A DNA stretch of 64,000 nucleotides from JAFMJV01 sp963800275 (GTDB lineage: Bacteria; Chloroflexota; Limnocylindria; Limnocylindrales; CSP1-4). How positions within the stretch are numbered: the first letter of the stretch is position 1; every line of letters starts with the position of its first letter. The position numbers and the translations under genes are program-made. The stretch spans positions 434,001 through 498,000 of the forward strand of contig CAWDAI010000006.1 in the NCBI GenBank assembly GCA_963800275.1, written 5' to 3'. This document shows positions 36,061 through 44,757 of the stretch, piece after piece. A model generated the notes under the pieces. It saw only the letters and a list, made by a program, of their open reading frames with translations. It searched no databases and had not been told where the DNA came from.

Positions 36061-37260
36061 GTGAGCGTGAATGACGAACGGCCCAACCCCGACGCACCAT
36101 CGGGTTGGCGTGGCTTCGCCACGGGGTGGCGCGGCTTCCTGATCCCCGTCGGTGCGGTATTGGCCCTGGCCGGACTCATCATCGGCATCTGGTTCCTGTT
36201 GGACGATCGGGCCTCGGCCAACGTCGCGGCCATGTTCTACGACCTCGTGGGCAATACCCGCGAGGGCGACCTCCTGCGCGCCGGCAGCGGCAACCGCACG
36301 GCCGCCAAGCTCGTCCTGGCCGCGGTCGCGCTGGCCGTCGGCGTCGGCGGAGTGTGGTTCTTCTACGCCGGGCTCAACGCCCTCGTCATGCGCATGTCGT
36401 CCACCTGGCGAGGCCGGCTGCTGCCGTGGGTCTTCGTGGGACCGGCGCTCGCACTCCTGACCATCTACCTGGTCTGGCCCGTCATCTCCACGGTCATCAA
36501 GTCCTTCACCGAGGGCGCGGGCGTGGAGAACTGGAACTGGGCCCTGACCAACCCGGCCAATCAGGCCATGTACTTCAACAACATCCTGTGGCTCGTCGTG
36601 GGGGTCGCAGGATCGGTCGGGCTGGGCCTGCTTATCGCGGGCATCTTCGACCGCGTCCGCTTCGAGTCGGTGGCCAAGACCTTCGTCTTCCTGCCCCTGG
36701 CGATCTCGCTCGTGGGGGCGTCGGTGATCTGGCGCTTCGTCTACGCCTGGCAGCCACCTGGCCAGCCCCAGTACGGCCTGCTCAACGCGATCGTGGTGGG
36801 GCTCGGCCGTGAGCCGGTGCCGTGGGTCCAGACCCCGGACTGGCACATCAGCACGTTCTCATTGATCGTCATCCTCATCTGGCTCCAGACGGGCTTCGCC
36901 ATGGTCGTGCTCTCCGCTGCCATCAAGGGCGTGCCCACCGAGCTGCTGGAGGCAGCCGCGCTTGACGGCGCGACCGAGCGGCAGAAGTTCACGGGCATCA
37001 TCGTGCCCATGATCAGAGGCTCGCTCATCATGGTCACGATCACCACCTCCATCGTGGTGCTCAAGGTCTTCGACATCGTCTACGTCATGACCGGTGGCCG
37101 CTTCGACACCGATGTGGTCGCCAACCAGATGTATATCCAGGCGTTCCAGTACTTCGACACCGGGCGCGCCTCCGTGCTGGCCGTGGTCCTCTTCCTGGCC
37201 GTGCTGCCGCTGGCGCTCATCAACGTTCGACAGATCCGCAAGCAGGGGTTGGCGTCATGA
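36061..37260 (+). CDS. Sugar ABC transporter permease (CUT1, MalF-like)
   Basis: 399 residues with about eight hydrophobic segments. The conserved EAA loop is present (ELLEAAALDGATERQKFTGI). An extra N-terminal membrane region of about 110 residues precedes the canonical six-helix core, as in MalF. GTG codons at 36061 and 36067 are both possible after GGAGGAGG. It overlaps the next permease gene by 4 nt. Confidence 0.9.
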   Translation: MSVNDERPNPDAPSGWRGFATGWRGFLIPVGAVLALAGLIIGIWFLLDDRASANVAAMFYDLVGNTREGDLLRAGSGNRTAAKLVLAAVALAVGVGGVWFFYAGLNALVMRMSSTWRGRLLPWVFVGPALALLTIYLVWPVISTVIKSFTEGAGVENWNWALTNPANQAMYFNNILWLVVGVAGSVGLGLLIAGIFDRVRFESVAKTFVFLPLAISLVGASVIWRFVYAWQPPGQPQYGLLNAIVVGLGREPVPWVQTPDWHISTFSLIVILIWLQTGFAMVVLSAAIKGVPTELLEAAALDGATERQKFTGIIVPMIRGSLIMVTITTSIVVLKVFDIVYVMTGGRFDTDVVANQMYIQAFQYFDTGRASVLAVVLFLAVLPLALINVRQIRKQGLAS

Positions 37261-38135
37261 CCGCCCAGACACAGGCCGCAGGCCCGGCGCGCCGGGGCTT
37301 CTGGCGCAAGCTCCCGGTCCGCATCACCGTCATCGTCGTCTGCATCATCTGGTTCCTGCCTACGCTGGGCATCCTCGTGAGCTCGTTCCGCGACGCTCGG
37401 GAGATCCGTACCAGCGGCTGGTGGGAGGCCTTGCTCCATCCGATCCAGACGCAGTGGACGCTCATCAACTACGACGCGGTCCTGGGCGGCGAGAACATGG
37501 CCAACGCCTTCATCAACAGCCTGATCGTGTCCATCCCCGCCACGATCATCCCCATCACCATCGCGGCCTTCGCGGCGTACGCCTTCGCCTGGATGCGGTT
37601 CCCCTTCCGGGGCACGCTCTTCATGGTCGTGGTGGCGCTCCTCGTGGTGCCGCTGCAGATGGCGCTCATCCCGGTGCAGGAGATCTATCAGACGCTGGGT
37701 ATCAACCAGACCTTCCTCGGCGTGTGGTTGGCGCACGCAGCGTTCGGTCTGCCGTTGGCCATCTTCCTGCTCTACAACTTCATCAGTCAGCTGCCGGGCG
37801 ATCTCTTCGAGACCGCCTCCATCGACGGTGCCACCCACTTCCAGATGTTCATCCGGGTGGTGCTGCCGCTGTCGGTGCCGGCCCTCGCGGCCTTTGCGAT
37901 CTTCCAGTTCCTGTGGGTCTGGAACGACCTGCTGGTGGCCCTCGTCTTCCTCGGTGCCACCGAGGAGCGCTCGGTCATGACCCTGGAGCTGAGCCGGCTC
38001 GTGGGCGGACGCGGCCAGCAGTGGCACATCCTCACCGCCGGCGCCTTCGTCACGATGGTGTTGCCGATGCTGGTATTCCTGGCCCTGCAGCGCTACTTCG
38101 TGCGCGGCATCCTGTCGGGCTCCGTCAAGGGCTAG
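37257..38135 (+). CDS. Sugar ABC transporter permease (CUT1, MalG-like)
   Basis: 292 residues with six hydrophobic segments and the EAA loop (DLFETASIDGATHFQMFIRVVLPLS). It starts at ATGA overlapping the MalF-like gene's stop. It completes the membrane channel. No ATPase gene is encoded in the operon, so a shared MsmK/MalK-type ATPase elsewhere must drive it. Confidence 0.92.
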   Translation: MTAQTQAAGPARRGFWRKLPVRITVIVVCIIWFLPTLGILVSSFRDAREIRTSGWWEALLHPIQTQWTLINYDAVLGGENMANAFINSLIVSIPATIIPITIAAFAAYAFAWMRFPFRGTLFMVVVALLVVPLQMALIPVQEIYQTLGINQTFLGVWLAHAAFGLPLAIFLLYNFISQLPGDLFETASIDGATHFQMFIRVVLPLSVPALAAFAIFQFLWVWNDLLVALVFLGATEERSVMTLELSRLVGGRGQQWHILTAGAFVTMVLPMLVFLALQRYFVRGILSGSVKG

Positions 38136-38163
38136 TCGAGATGCCGGGGGAGGGCAGTAGCCC

Positions 38164-39822
38164 TTGAGCTGGCCGACCGAACCAGAGCGCGCGCCGGGTC
38201 CGACCCAGCGCGCCCGTCGCCCGGGTCCGCTCCTGCCGGCCGAGACGGTGTTGGCGCAGTTGCTGCCGGCGTTCGATGGCACGGAGCCACCGGCTTGGCT
38301 GCTGCGACGTGTGGCTGACGGACAGGCCCACGGGGTGACGCTGTTCCTGCGTGCCAATGCCGTCGACGCCGAGGGACTGGTGTCGCTGACCGAGCGACTC
38401 CACGCAGCAGCGCCGGCGGGGCTGCCGCTGCTCATCGCCGTCGACCAGGAGGGCGGCCAGCTGGTAGGGGTGCGTGATTCGACGCGATTCCCAGGGCAGA
38501 TGGCACTCGGTGCCGCTGACGACCCCGCCCTGACCGAGGCCGTCGGGCGAGCGACTGCCCGAGAGCTGCGCGCGCTGGGCGTCACCGTCGACTACGCGCC
38601 CGTGTGCGACCTGGCGCTGGAGCCGGCCAACGTCTCACTCGGGACCCGTGCCTTCGGATCGGACCCGGCCATGGTGGCCCGGCATGCCGCCGCCATGACG
38701 CGAGGACTGCAGGAAGGTGGCGTGGTGGCCACGCCCAAGCACTTCCCTGGCTTCGGTGCGGTCGGCGCCGACCCTCACTATGCGCTGGCTTCGATCGACC
38801 TCGACCTCGACGGTCTCGAGGGGCGTGAGCTCGTGCCCTTCCGCGGCGCGATCGGGGCCGGTGCCGGCATGATGATGTCGGGCCACGTGGCGCTGCCGGC
38901 GGTGACCGGTGATCGGGGCCTGCCGGCGACAGTCTCACGGACGGTGATGCACGAGCTCTTGCGCGACCGGCTCGGCTTCACGGGTGTCTCCATCACCGAT
39001 GCCATGGACATGCGGGCGGTCGCGCAGGGCATCGGCGGCGTGATCGACAGCATCGTAGCTTTGCGCGCCGGTGTCGACCTGCTCCTGCTCACCCCCGATC
39101 GCACCGCCCAGCGCCGGCTGGAGGACGGCCTGCGCCAGGCAGCCCTGCGCGGACTCGTGCCCCCGAGCCGGATCCGCAGCTCCCAGCGACGGGTCCTGCG
39201 ACTGCGTCGCTGGCTGAGGCACTTCACCTGGCCCGAGCGCAGCTACGTGCGCAGCGACGCCCACCGTGACCTCGCCCGACGTGCGGCGCGGGCGGCGATC
39301 ACGCTGGTGCGCGATGACGCCGGGTTGTTGCCGCTGCGCCCAGCCGCCGGTGCGAAGGTGCTCGTGATCACGCCCCGGCCACGCGAGCTGACGCCGGCCG
39401 ATTCGTCCGAGGACGAGGCGCTCGCGCTGGCTGATGCGGTGCGACACCACCATCGCGACGTGGTGGACCTGCGGGTCCCGGCTCAGCCGACGGGCGATGA
39501 CATCGCTGCCGCGCGGGCCGCAGCGCGCGAGGCCGACCTCGTGGTCGTGGCCACGCTGGCCAGCAACGTGCAACCGAGCCAGGCAGAGATGGTGGACGCG
39601 GTGCTGGGGACGGGTACGCCGACCGTCGCCGTGGCCATGCGCACGCCGTATGACCTGGCCGATTACCCCGCGGCGCCCACCTATCTGTGCAGCTATGCGA
39701 TCGTGCCCGCGAGCGTGGGGGCGGTGGCCGATGCACTCTTCGGCCGGGAGCCGATCTCCGGCCGCCTGCCCGTGGACATCCCCGGGCTCTATCCCCGCGG
39801 ACATGGTCTGGAGGTTGGCTGA
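38164..39822 (+). CDS. nagZ: Glycoside hydrolase family 3, beta-N-acetylhexosaminidase (NagZ-like)
   Basis: 552 residues, starting at TTG with a GGGGGAGGG stretch about 12 nt upstream. The N-terminal barrel has VDQEGGQLVGV, YAPVCDLALEP, the catalytic KHFPGFG with the following ADPHY His-Asp unit, and the nucleophile in TDAMDMRAV. These are NagZ-subfamily signs, so it should release terminal N-acetylglucosamine. The extra C-terminal half (about 370-552) is an alpha/beta-sandwich domain found in longer GH3 enzymes. No signal peptide is seen, so it acts on imported material. Confidence 0.88.
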   Translation: MSWPTEPERAPGPTQRARRPGPLLPAETVLAQLLPAFDGTEPPAWLLRRVADGQAHGVTLFLRANAVDAEGLVSLTERLHAAAPAGLPLLIAVDQEGGQLVGVRDSTRFPGQMALGAADDPALTEAVGRATARELRALGVTVDYAPVCDLALEPANVSLGTRAFGSDPAMVARHAAAMTRGLQEGGVVATPKHFPGFGAVGADPHYALASIDLDLDGLEGRELVPFRGAIGAGAGMMMSGHVALPAVTGDRGLPATVSRTVMHELLRDRLGFTGVSITDAMDMRAVAQGIGGVIDSIVALRAGVDLLLLTPDRTAQRRLEDGLRQAALRGLVPPSRIRSSQRRVLRLRRWLRHFTWPERSYVRSDAHRDLARRAARAAITLVRDDAGLLPLRPAAGAKVLVITPRPRELTPADSSEDEALALADAVRHHHRDVVDLRVPAQPTGDDIAAARAAAREADLVVVATLASNVQPSQAEMVDAVLGTGTPTVAVAMRTPYDLADYPAAPTYLCSYAIVPASVGAVADALFGREPISGRLPVDIPGLYPRGHGLEVG

Positions 39823-39823
39823 G

Positions 39824-40858
39824 TTGGCCCTTATCGATGAGATCAAGGAACAGCCGGAGGTGGCGGCTCGACTGCTGGCTGAGGCCGGCCCGGAGGTCGC
39901 GGCGCTGGCCGAGGTGATCCGGGAGGTCGATCCGAGCAACGTGGTCATCGCCGCGCGGGGCACCTCTGACCACGCCGCCATCTTCGCGCAGTACGCACTG
40001 GCTGTCAGAGCCGGTATCTCGGTCGGGCTGGCCACGCCCAGCGTGCACACGCTATACGGGGCAGCGCCCGACTACAGCCGCGACCTCGTCATCGGCATCA
40101 GCCAGTCGGGCGCCTCACCCGACGTGGTCAGTGTCATCCGTGCCGCGCGGTCCCAGGGTGCCCTGACGCTGGCCATCACCAACACCCCGGGTTCGGACAT
40201 GGCGGAGGCGGCAGCCCATCACATCGCGTTGCGCGCCGGGCCAGAGCTGGCCGTGGCGGCGACCAAGACCTACACCGCGACACTGCTCGTGCTGGCCATG
40301 CTCACGGCCGAGCTGTCAGACACCGATGCCTCGGCCGATCTGGCCGAGGTGCCCCAGGCGCTGGCTCGCGCGCTCGAGCTCGATGACGAGTCCGCGCGCA
40401 TCGCGGCCGACATGTCCACCCTCGACCGCTGCATCATCCTGGGCCGCGGCTATCACTACGCCACCGCGCGCGAGTGGGCGCTCAAGCTCAAGGAGCTGAG
40501 CTACACGCTGGCCGACCCCTACTCGTCGGCCGACTTCATCCACGGGCCGCTGGCGCTCATCGAGGCCGGGTTCCCGACCTTCTGTGTCGCACCGCGAGGC
40601 GCGACCGAGGCCGACATGGAAGCCGTCATCGACCGCGTCGGCGGCGAGCTCGGCGCGCGGCTGCTCATCGCGTCCGACTCCGAGCGACTGCTGGACAAGG
40701 GCACCTGGGCGCTACGGCTGCCGACGACGCTGCCGGAGTGGCTGATGCCCATCGCGTCCATCGTGCCCGGACAGCTGCACTCGCGGAACGTGACCATCGC
40801 CAAGGGTGGCGATCCCGAGCAGCCTCGCTCGATCCGCAAGGTCACCCGCACCAACTAG
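39824..40858 (+). CDS. SIS-domain protein, probable glucosamine-6-phosphate deaminase type II
   Basis: 344 residues with two SIS domains: ARGTSDHAAIFAQYAL and ISQSGASPDVV in the first, GRGYHYATAREWALKLKELSY and SADFIHGPLALIE in the second. This matches the isomerase half of GlmS without its glutaminase, as in NagB-II/AgaS-type enzymes that convert glucosamine-6-phosphate to fructose-6-phosphate and ammonia. TTG at 39824 has GGAGG 9 nt upstream; an ATG at 39803 is also in frame. Its place after a GH3 hexosaminidase supports an amino-sugar role. Confidence 0.82.
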   Translation: MALIDEIKEQPEVAARLLAEAGPEVAALAEVIREVDPSNVVIAARGTSDHAAIFAQYALAVRAGISVGLATPSVHTLYGAAPDYSRDLVIGISQSGASPDVVSVIRAARSQGALTLAITNTPGSDMAEAAAHHIALRAGPELAVAATKTYTATLLVLAMLTAELSDTDASADLAEVPQALARALELDDESARIAADMSTLDRCIILGRGYHYATAREWALKLKELSYTLADPYSSADFIHGPLALIEAGFPTFCVAPRGATEADMEAVIDRVGGELGARLLIASDSERLLDKGTWALRLPTTLPEWLMPIASIVPGQLHSRNVTIAKGGDPEQPRSIRKVTRTN

Positions 40859-40869
40859 ACAGAGGTGGC

Positions 40870-40895
40870 GAGCCGGCTCCGGATCGGGCCGGCTC
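40870..40895. terminator. Hairpin between convergent genes
   Basis: GAGCCGGC (40870-40877) and GCCGGCTC (40888-40895) form a perfect 8-bp stem with a 10-nt loop between the stops of the SIS gene and the aldo-keto reductase gene. It has no T-run. Confidence 0.55.
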
Positions 40896-40901
40896 CGGGC
40901 G

Positions 40902-42008
40902 CTAGAGGCCGGCCGATACGTTCCAGAGGTCGACGCCGGCGCCGGCCTGGGCGTAGCCATCGATCTCGGCGAGCTCCTCGTCGCTGAAGGGCGCACCTTC
41001 GAGCGCACCGACGGTGTCCTCGAGCTGCTCGGGCGAGCTGGCTCCCACCAGCGCGCTCGTCACGCGCGGATCGCGCAGGACCCACAGGATGGCCATCTGG
41101 GCCAATGACTGGCCGCGCCGCCGGGCGATCTCGTTGAGCGCGCGCACCCGCTTGAGGTTCGTCTCGCTCAACTGGTCACCGAAGATGGTCTTGTCCTGGG
41201 TGGCCCGACTGCCGGCTGGCACCCCGTCGAGGTACTTATCGGTCAGCAGGCCCTGCGCCAGCGGTGAGAAGGGGATGCAGCCGGCGCCTTCCGCCTCGAG
41301 CACGTCGAGCAGCTCGGCCTCGATCCAGCGGTTGAACATCGAGTAGTTGGGCTGGTGGATGAGGAGGGGCGTGCCCAGCTCGCGCAGGATCCGCGCGGCC
41401 TCGCGAGTACGTGCCGGCGAGTAGGAGCTGATGCCCACGTAGCGGGCCTTGCCCTGGTGCACCGCCGTGGCCAGGGCACCCATCGTCTCGTCGAGCGGGG
41501 TGTCGAGGTCGATGCGATGGGAGTAGAAGATGTCCACATGGTCGAGGCCCATGCGCGCCATGCTGGCCTCGAGGCTCGCGAGCACATGCTTGCGTGAGCC
41601 ACCCCAGCCGTACCGGCCAGGCCACATGTGCCAGCCGGCCTTGGTGGTGATGACCAGCTCGTCGCGATAGGGGCGCAGGTCCTTGGCGAAGATACGTCCG
41701 AAGTTCTCCTCGGCCGCGCCGAAAGGCGGGCCATAGTTATTGGCCAGGTCGAACTGGGTGATGCCCAGGTCGAAGGCCCGACGCACGATCGCCCGCTGAC
41801 GGGCGAAGGGCACGTCGTCGCCGAAGTTGTGCCACAGCCCCAGGGAGATGGCCGGCAGCACCAGGCCGCTGTTGCCGGTGAAGCGGAAGGCCATGCGCTC
41901 GTGGCGCTCGTCCGCTGGCCGGTAGAAGGGCTGCTGCGCGTCAGCCGGCAAGCCCGGCTTGGTCCGCGCCTCGCGCTCGGCGTCGGTGTGTGAAGTACGG
42001 TCGATCAT
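40902..42008 (-). CDS. Aldo/keto reductase (YghZ/L-glyceraldehyde-3-phosphate reductase type)
   Basis: 368 residues from the ATG at 42008, with AGGGGGA 6 nt upstream. The catalytic tetrad is visible: Asp and Tyr in FDLANNYGPPFG, Lys in VITTKAGW and His in IFYSHRID. The NADPH-binding end SALVGASSPEQLED is present. Length and the GxYGWGGSRKH segment match the YghZ/Kv-beta-like subgroup, which reduces L-glyceraldehyde-3-phosphate and other aldehydes. Physiological substrate unknown. Confidence 0.9.
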   Translation of the reverse strand: MIDRTSHTDAEREARTKPGLPADAQQPFYRPADERHERMAFRFTGNSGLVLPAISLGLWHNFGDDVPFARQRAIVRRAFDLGITQFDLANNYGPPFGAAEENFGRIFAKDLRPYRDELVITTKAGWHMWPGRYGWGGSRKHVLASLEASMARMGLDHVDIFYSHRIDLDTPLDETMGALATAVHQGKARYVGISSYSPARTREAARILRELGTPLLIHQPNYSMFNRWIEAELLDVLEAEGAGCIPFSPLAQGLLTDKYLDGVPAGSRATQDKTIFGDQLSETNLKRVRALNEIARRRGQSLAQMAILWVLRDPRVTSALVGASSPEQLEDTVGALEGAPFSDEELAEIDGYAQAGAGVDLWNVSAGL

Positions 42009-42245
42009 CGGTGGTCCCCCTGTCATGGCAGCATCGTCGAGGGCGGACGAGCCGCCCCCGTCCACTGATGGTACGGGACGTGCGGCAGACGTTCCTGGTT
42101 CGGGGTCCAGGCGTGGTCCGCGTCTCGGTCGTGACCCGTCACACACCTGACGCGGGCGTTACGCTTCCGGGCATTGCATGCGGTCGGCAAGGACTGGCCC
42201 GGCGTCCTGCGACGACGATGAGCTGGCCCACTCCCGCTACGCGGG

Positions 42246-42434
42246 AGCGGTATCGCCAGCGGCCGGTCCACGCCTTCGACACTGCCGAAGTGATGGAGCT
42301 CGAACGGCCTCGTCCTCCTGCACCGTGCGCCCGAGGGGTTCATCGCAGAGGGCGGTGCCGGTGACGTACGCACCAGCGGGAGTATCTTGGTCCCTCCCGG
42401 GGTGCATCGCAACATCGAGGGGCCCGTGTCGTGA
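42246..42434 (+). pseudogene. Possible cupin-like gene remnant with one frameshift
   Basis: Two overlapping frames give protein-like text: RPVHAFDTAEVMELE, then after one skipped base GLVLLHRAPEGFIAEGG and SILVPPGVHRNIEGP, ending at a stop at 42432. The PPGVHRNI pattern resembles a cupin barrel strand. There is no good start, and the piece is only about 60 residues. It may be debris in the 980-nt gap between the aldo-keto reductase and the next gene. Confidence 0.25.
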
Positions 42435-42698
42435 CCACGTACTGCTACCCGCGTCGCGACGCGCCTTGCGCAACGAGCTTCGTGAACCGCCAGGGGTGGA
42501 CGGGGTGGGGCTGCACTCCTCCGCAAGCCCCACCCCACTTGGCCGCGTCCGCGCTTATCGGCGGTCGGGGCCCGATCCAGCCGGGCTCGAGAGGCACAAG
42601 AGCCGGCCGTGCCCCAAACCCTCGCCGGGTCCACCGGCTGCTGGCAAGCGATCGGAGCCGTATCCGGTGCCCGCAGGCAGCAGTAGGACTTTCCGACC

Positions 42699-42902
42699 AT
42701 GACGAACACCACCAGACCGCCTCGCCACCTATCCGACGAGGGCAAGAAGCTGTGGCGGTCCGTCCTGGCGGACGACGATCTGGAACAGCGCCACGACGAT
42801 GGTGCCGGCGCCATCCTCGCAGGTGCAGGTTTGGGTGCTCCTGGACGCCTTCACCCGTCTGAAGTCGAAGCGCCGCGGGTATGGGCATCGGCCAGGACGT
42901 AG
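42699..42902 (+). pseudogene. Truncated phage terminase small-subunit-like fragment
   Basis: A 67-codon frame whose first half (PPRHLSDEGKKLWRSVLADD) resembles the N-terminus of P27-type small terminase subunits. The second half is Gly/Ala-rich and does not continue the homology, and a shifted frame (WVLLDAFTRLKSKRRGYGH) reads more like the expected helix. No other phage gene is nearby. It is probably a relic; the resemblance is from memory of the family. Confidence 0.3.
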
Positions 42903-42930
42903 GCCCGACGCGAGCGGGGTCACACAAGAA

Positions 42931-42958
42931 GAGGCCCGCCCCTCGCGGGACGGGCCTC
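42931..42958 (-). terminator. Terminator of the secreted-protein gene
   Basis: GAGGCCCG and CGGGCCTC form a perfect 8-bp stem with extra inner pairing (CCCCTCGCGGGA). On the minus strand it is followed by CTTCTTGTG. It lies 31 nt past the stop of the 42989-43384 gene. Confidence 0.6.
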
Positions 42959-42988
42959 GAGTCAACAGCTCGTTCGGCTAAGCCGTCG

Positions 42989-43384
42989 CTATGCGCCTGG
43001 AGTCAGGAAGTAGGCATCATGGATCTCGATATCGAAGAGGGCACGGCTGCCACCGTCGAGGTGGAGGAAGCACGGCCCGATGAGATCGTTCTTCTCGAGT
43101 CCCTTCGGTGGCCCCCACAGGAACGGTTCTTCGACGAGAGCGCTCCCCGCCCAGACCTCGAAGACCCCAGCGCGGAGATGGATCGGCGTATTGCCTGGTC
43201 CGTCGTCAGTGCGCCAACCAGGGATGCCCTTGGCGACCACCGTGAAGGTGCCGCCCAAGGGCTCGCACACGATCTCCCAGTAGCCCATGTTCTTGTTCTT
43301 CTCCGCATCGGGCGCGGCGACAGTGGGCGCGGCGACGCCCAGCATCAGCAGCCCAGCCGCGAACAGCGCGATCAGCTTCCTCAT
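42989..43384 (-). CDS. Small secreted protein, unknown function
   Basis: 131 residues with a clear signal peptide (1-23, ending TVAA). The mature part is about 108 residues with two cysteines (IVCEPLGGTFTVVAKG and IGPCFLHLDGG) that could form one disulphide, and a beta-rich pattern. No family recognised. A GAGAGGGGAAG ribosome site precedes the ATG. Confidence 0.7.
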   Translation of the reverse strand: MRKLIALFAAGLLMLGVAAPTVAAPDAEKNKNMGYWEIVCEPLGGTFTVVAKGIPGWRTDDGPGNTPIHLRAGVFEVWAGSALVEEPFLWGPPKGLEKNDLIGPCFLHLDGGSRALFDIEIHDAYFLTPGA

Positions 43385-43636
43385 CCGACTTCCCCTCTCG
43401 CTACGGCGGGCTGGGTTCGCCAGTGGCTCGGCGCGGTCCAGGCGGCCACTGTTGAGACCGCCGCGTCATCGCCTCCCGCTACAAGGAATGAGGCCGTCAG
43501 TGCGTGGTTTGGTTCAATCTTCGCCACGGCTACCGGTTGGCAAGCGACACGCGAGTGGACTGCGGCCGGGCGCTGGCCGAAGTAGGGGAGGGTGGCTGCT
43601 GAGGGTGCAGATGGGGGTGCAGACGCCAAGTGCAAA

Positions 43637-43662
43637 CCCCCTCTGGTTCGTCCCAGAGGGGG
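43637..43662 (-). terminator. Terminator downstream of tRNA-His
   Basis: CCCCCTCTGG and CCAGAGGGGG pair perfectly over 10 bp with a 6-nt loop. On the minus strand the stem is followed by TTTG. It begins about 20 nt past the end of the tRNA. The rest of 43385-43636 holds nothing I can identify. Confidence 0.7.
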
Positions 43663-43681
43663 GCTTTCGCGCTCATGTTTG

Positions 43682-43758
43682 TGGGGTGGCTAACGGGGCT
43701 TGAACCCGTAACCTTCGGAGCCACAATCCGATGCTCTGCCGATTGAGCTATAGCCACC
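43682..43758 (-). tRNA. tRNA-His (GTG anticodon)
   Basis: On the minus strand the acceptor arm GTGGCTA pairs with TAGCCAC. The D-arm is GCTCAATCGGCAGAGC, and the anticodon stem TCGGA/TCCGA encloses loop TTGTGGC with anticodon GTG. The T-arm contains GGTTCAAGCC. The extra 5' G (position -1) that marks tRNA-His is encoded and faces C73, and CCA is encoded at the 3' end. Confidence 0.95.
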
Positions 43759-43839
43759 ATGCGGGACGGCCCGCTCGCTCGCGTGACCGGCGCCTGAGGA
43801 TAGTACCCGGTCGTGCGCGAAGATGCGATGTCGAGAAGC

Positions 43840-44241
43840 TCAGCCGGTGACGTCGACCGATAGGGGCAGGGCCAGCAGGAACATGAGCACGATGTTCGTA
43901 ACCACCGAGGTGATGCCCCAGGATCCCGGTGACTGGCGCAGCCACGGCACGACCGCACCGTACGACAGGAACACGCCGGTGTTGGCCAGGCTGCGCCAGC
44001 TCGGCAGGCCCGCCAGCAGCAGGGCGGCAGCAGCCAGGAAGACGACCACCACGATGAGCGCGAGCAGGCCCAGGACCTTGCCGATCGGGCTGGATATCGT
44101 GACCTCGCCCGGCAGGAGCCAGGTTCCGGCACCGACGCCGGTACGCACCGATGTCCACGCGGCGAGGAACCAGATCACGTGCGAAAGGCCATGCATGACC
44201 AGAAGGGTCACGGCCAGCAGACGGAAGAGGTCGAGCAGCAC
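43840..44241 (-). CDS. Small integral membrane protein
   Basis: 133 residues with four hydrophobic helices (FRLLAVTLLVMHGLSHVIWFLAAW; VLGLLALIVVVVFLAAAALLLAG; and two more). The MHGLSHVIWF motif in the first helix is conserved-looking, but I do not know the family. TACTAT lies 6 nt before the GTG start, so the transcript is probably leaderless. Confidence 0.7.
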   Translation of the reverse strand: MLLDLFRLLAVTLLVMHGLSHVIWFLAAWTSVRTGVGAGTWLLPGEVTISSPIGKVLGLLALIVVVVFLAAAALLLAGLPSWRSLANTGVFLSYGAVVPWLRQSPGSWGITSVVTNIVLMFLLALPLSVDVTG

Positions 44242-44373
44242 GGGGGGATAGTAGAGGCTCGCTTCAGGGGGAAGCCCGGCTCGGTCGTGGAGGGCCGCCC
44301 TCGAGGATCCGTGAAGCCCTGCACGTCAACGGGCTAGCCGGCCGGCACGCTCGCGAACCGCTACGCTGCGCGG

Positions 44374-44757
44374 ATGCGTGTGCCCGACTTCCTGGTCCGC
44401 CAGTTCTACATCAACGGCAGCCTGCGCCACGATGGAGATGGCTTCAGCCTGCAGGCCAGGAACGGACTTGGCGACGGCCGACTCGTGGGCATCGGCGCCG
44501 TGGTCGTGGACGGCTCGACCATCGACCCGGCCTCTATCACGGCCACGAGGTCGGGCGACCCGACGGTCTACCGTGCGACGGACGTCTCGCGAACCTCGCC
44601 CGTGGCGTTCGGCAAAGGCGACGTCGTGACCCTGCGCGTATCCGGCCACCGACTGGCCCCCGGAGAGCATCGCTTCGAGGTGGAGGTCGTGGAGCGCGAT
44701 GCCGGGGCACTCCAGCTCGCCTTGAAGGACAGCGTGGGGCCTGCCTCCGGGATCTAG
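44374..44757 (+). CDS. DUF6379-like beta-sandwich protein
   Basis: 127 residues. The start MRVPDFLVRQFYINGSLRH, the middle VVVDGSTIDPASIT and the C-terminal LAPGEHRFEVEVVERDAG recall DUF6379, the fold of C-glycoside deglycosidase beta subunits. No alpha-subunit (sugar isomerase-like) gene is nearby, so that activity is doubtful. TACGCT lies 6 nt before the ATG. It overlaps the convergent hydrolase gene by 4 nt at the stops. Confidence 0.5.
   Translation: MRVPDFLVRQFYINGSLRHDGDGFSLQARNGLGDGRLVGIGAVVVDGSTIDPASITATRSGDPTVYRATDVSRTSPVAFGKGDVVTLRVSGHRLAPGEHRFEVEVVERDAGALQLALKDSVGPASGI

Noticed and set aside
44374..44757. Hydroxymethylglutaryl-CoA reductase
   Set aside because: Proteins of this short beta type sometimes carry that name, but the length (127 residues) and lack of any cofactor motif rule it out.
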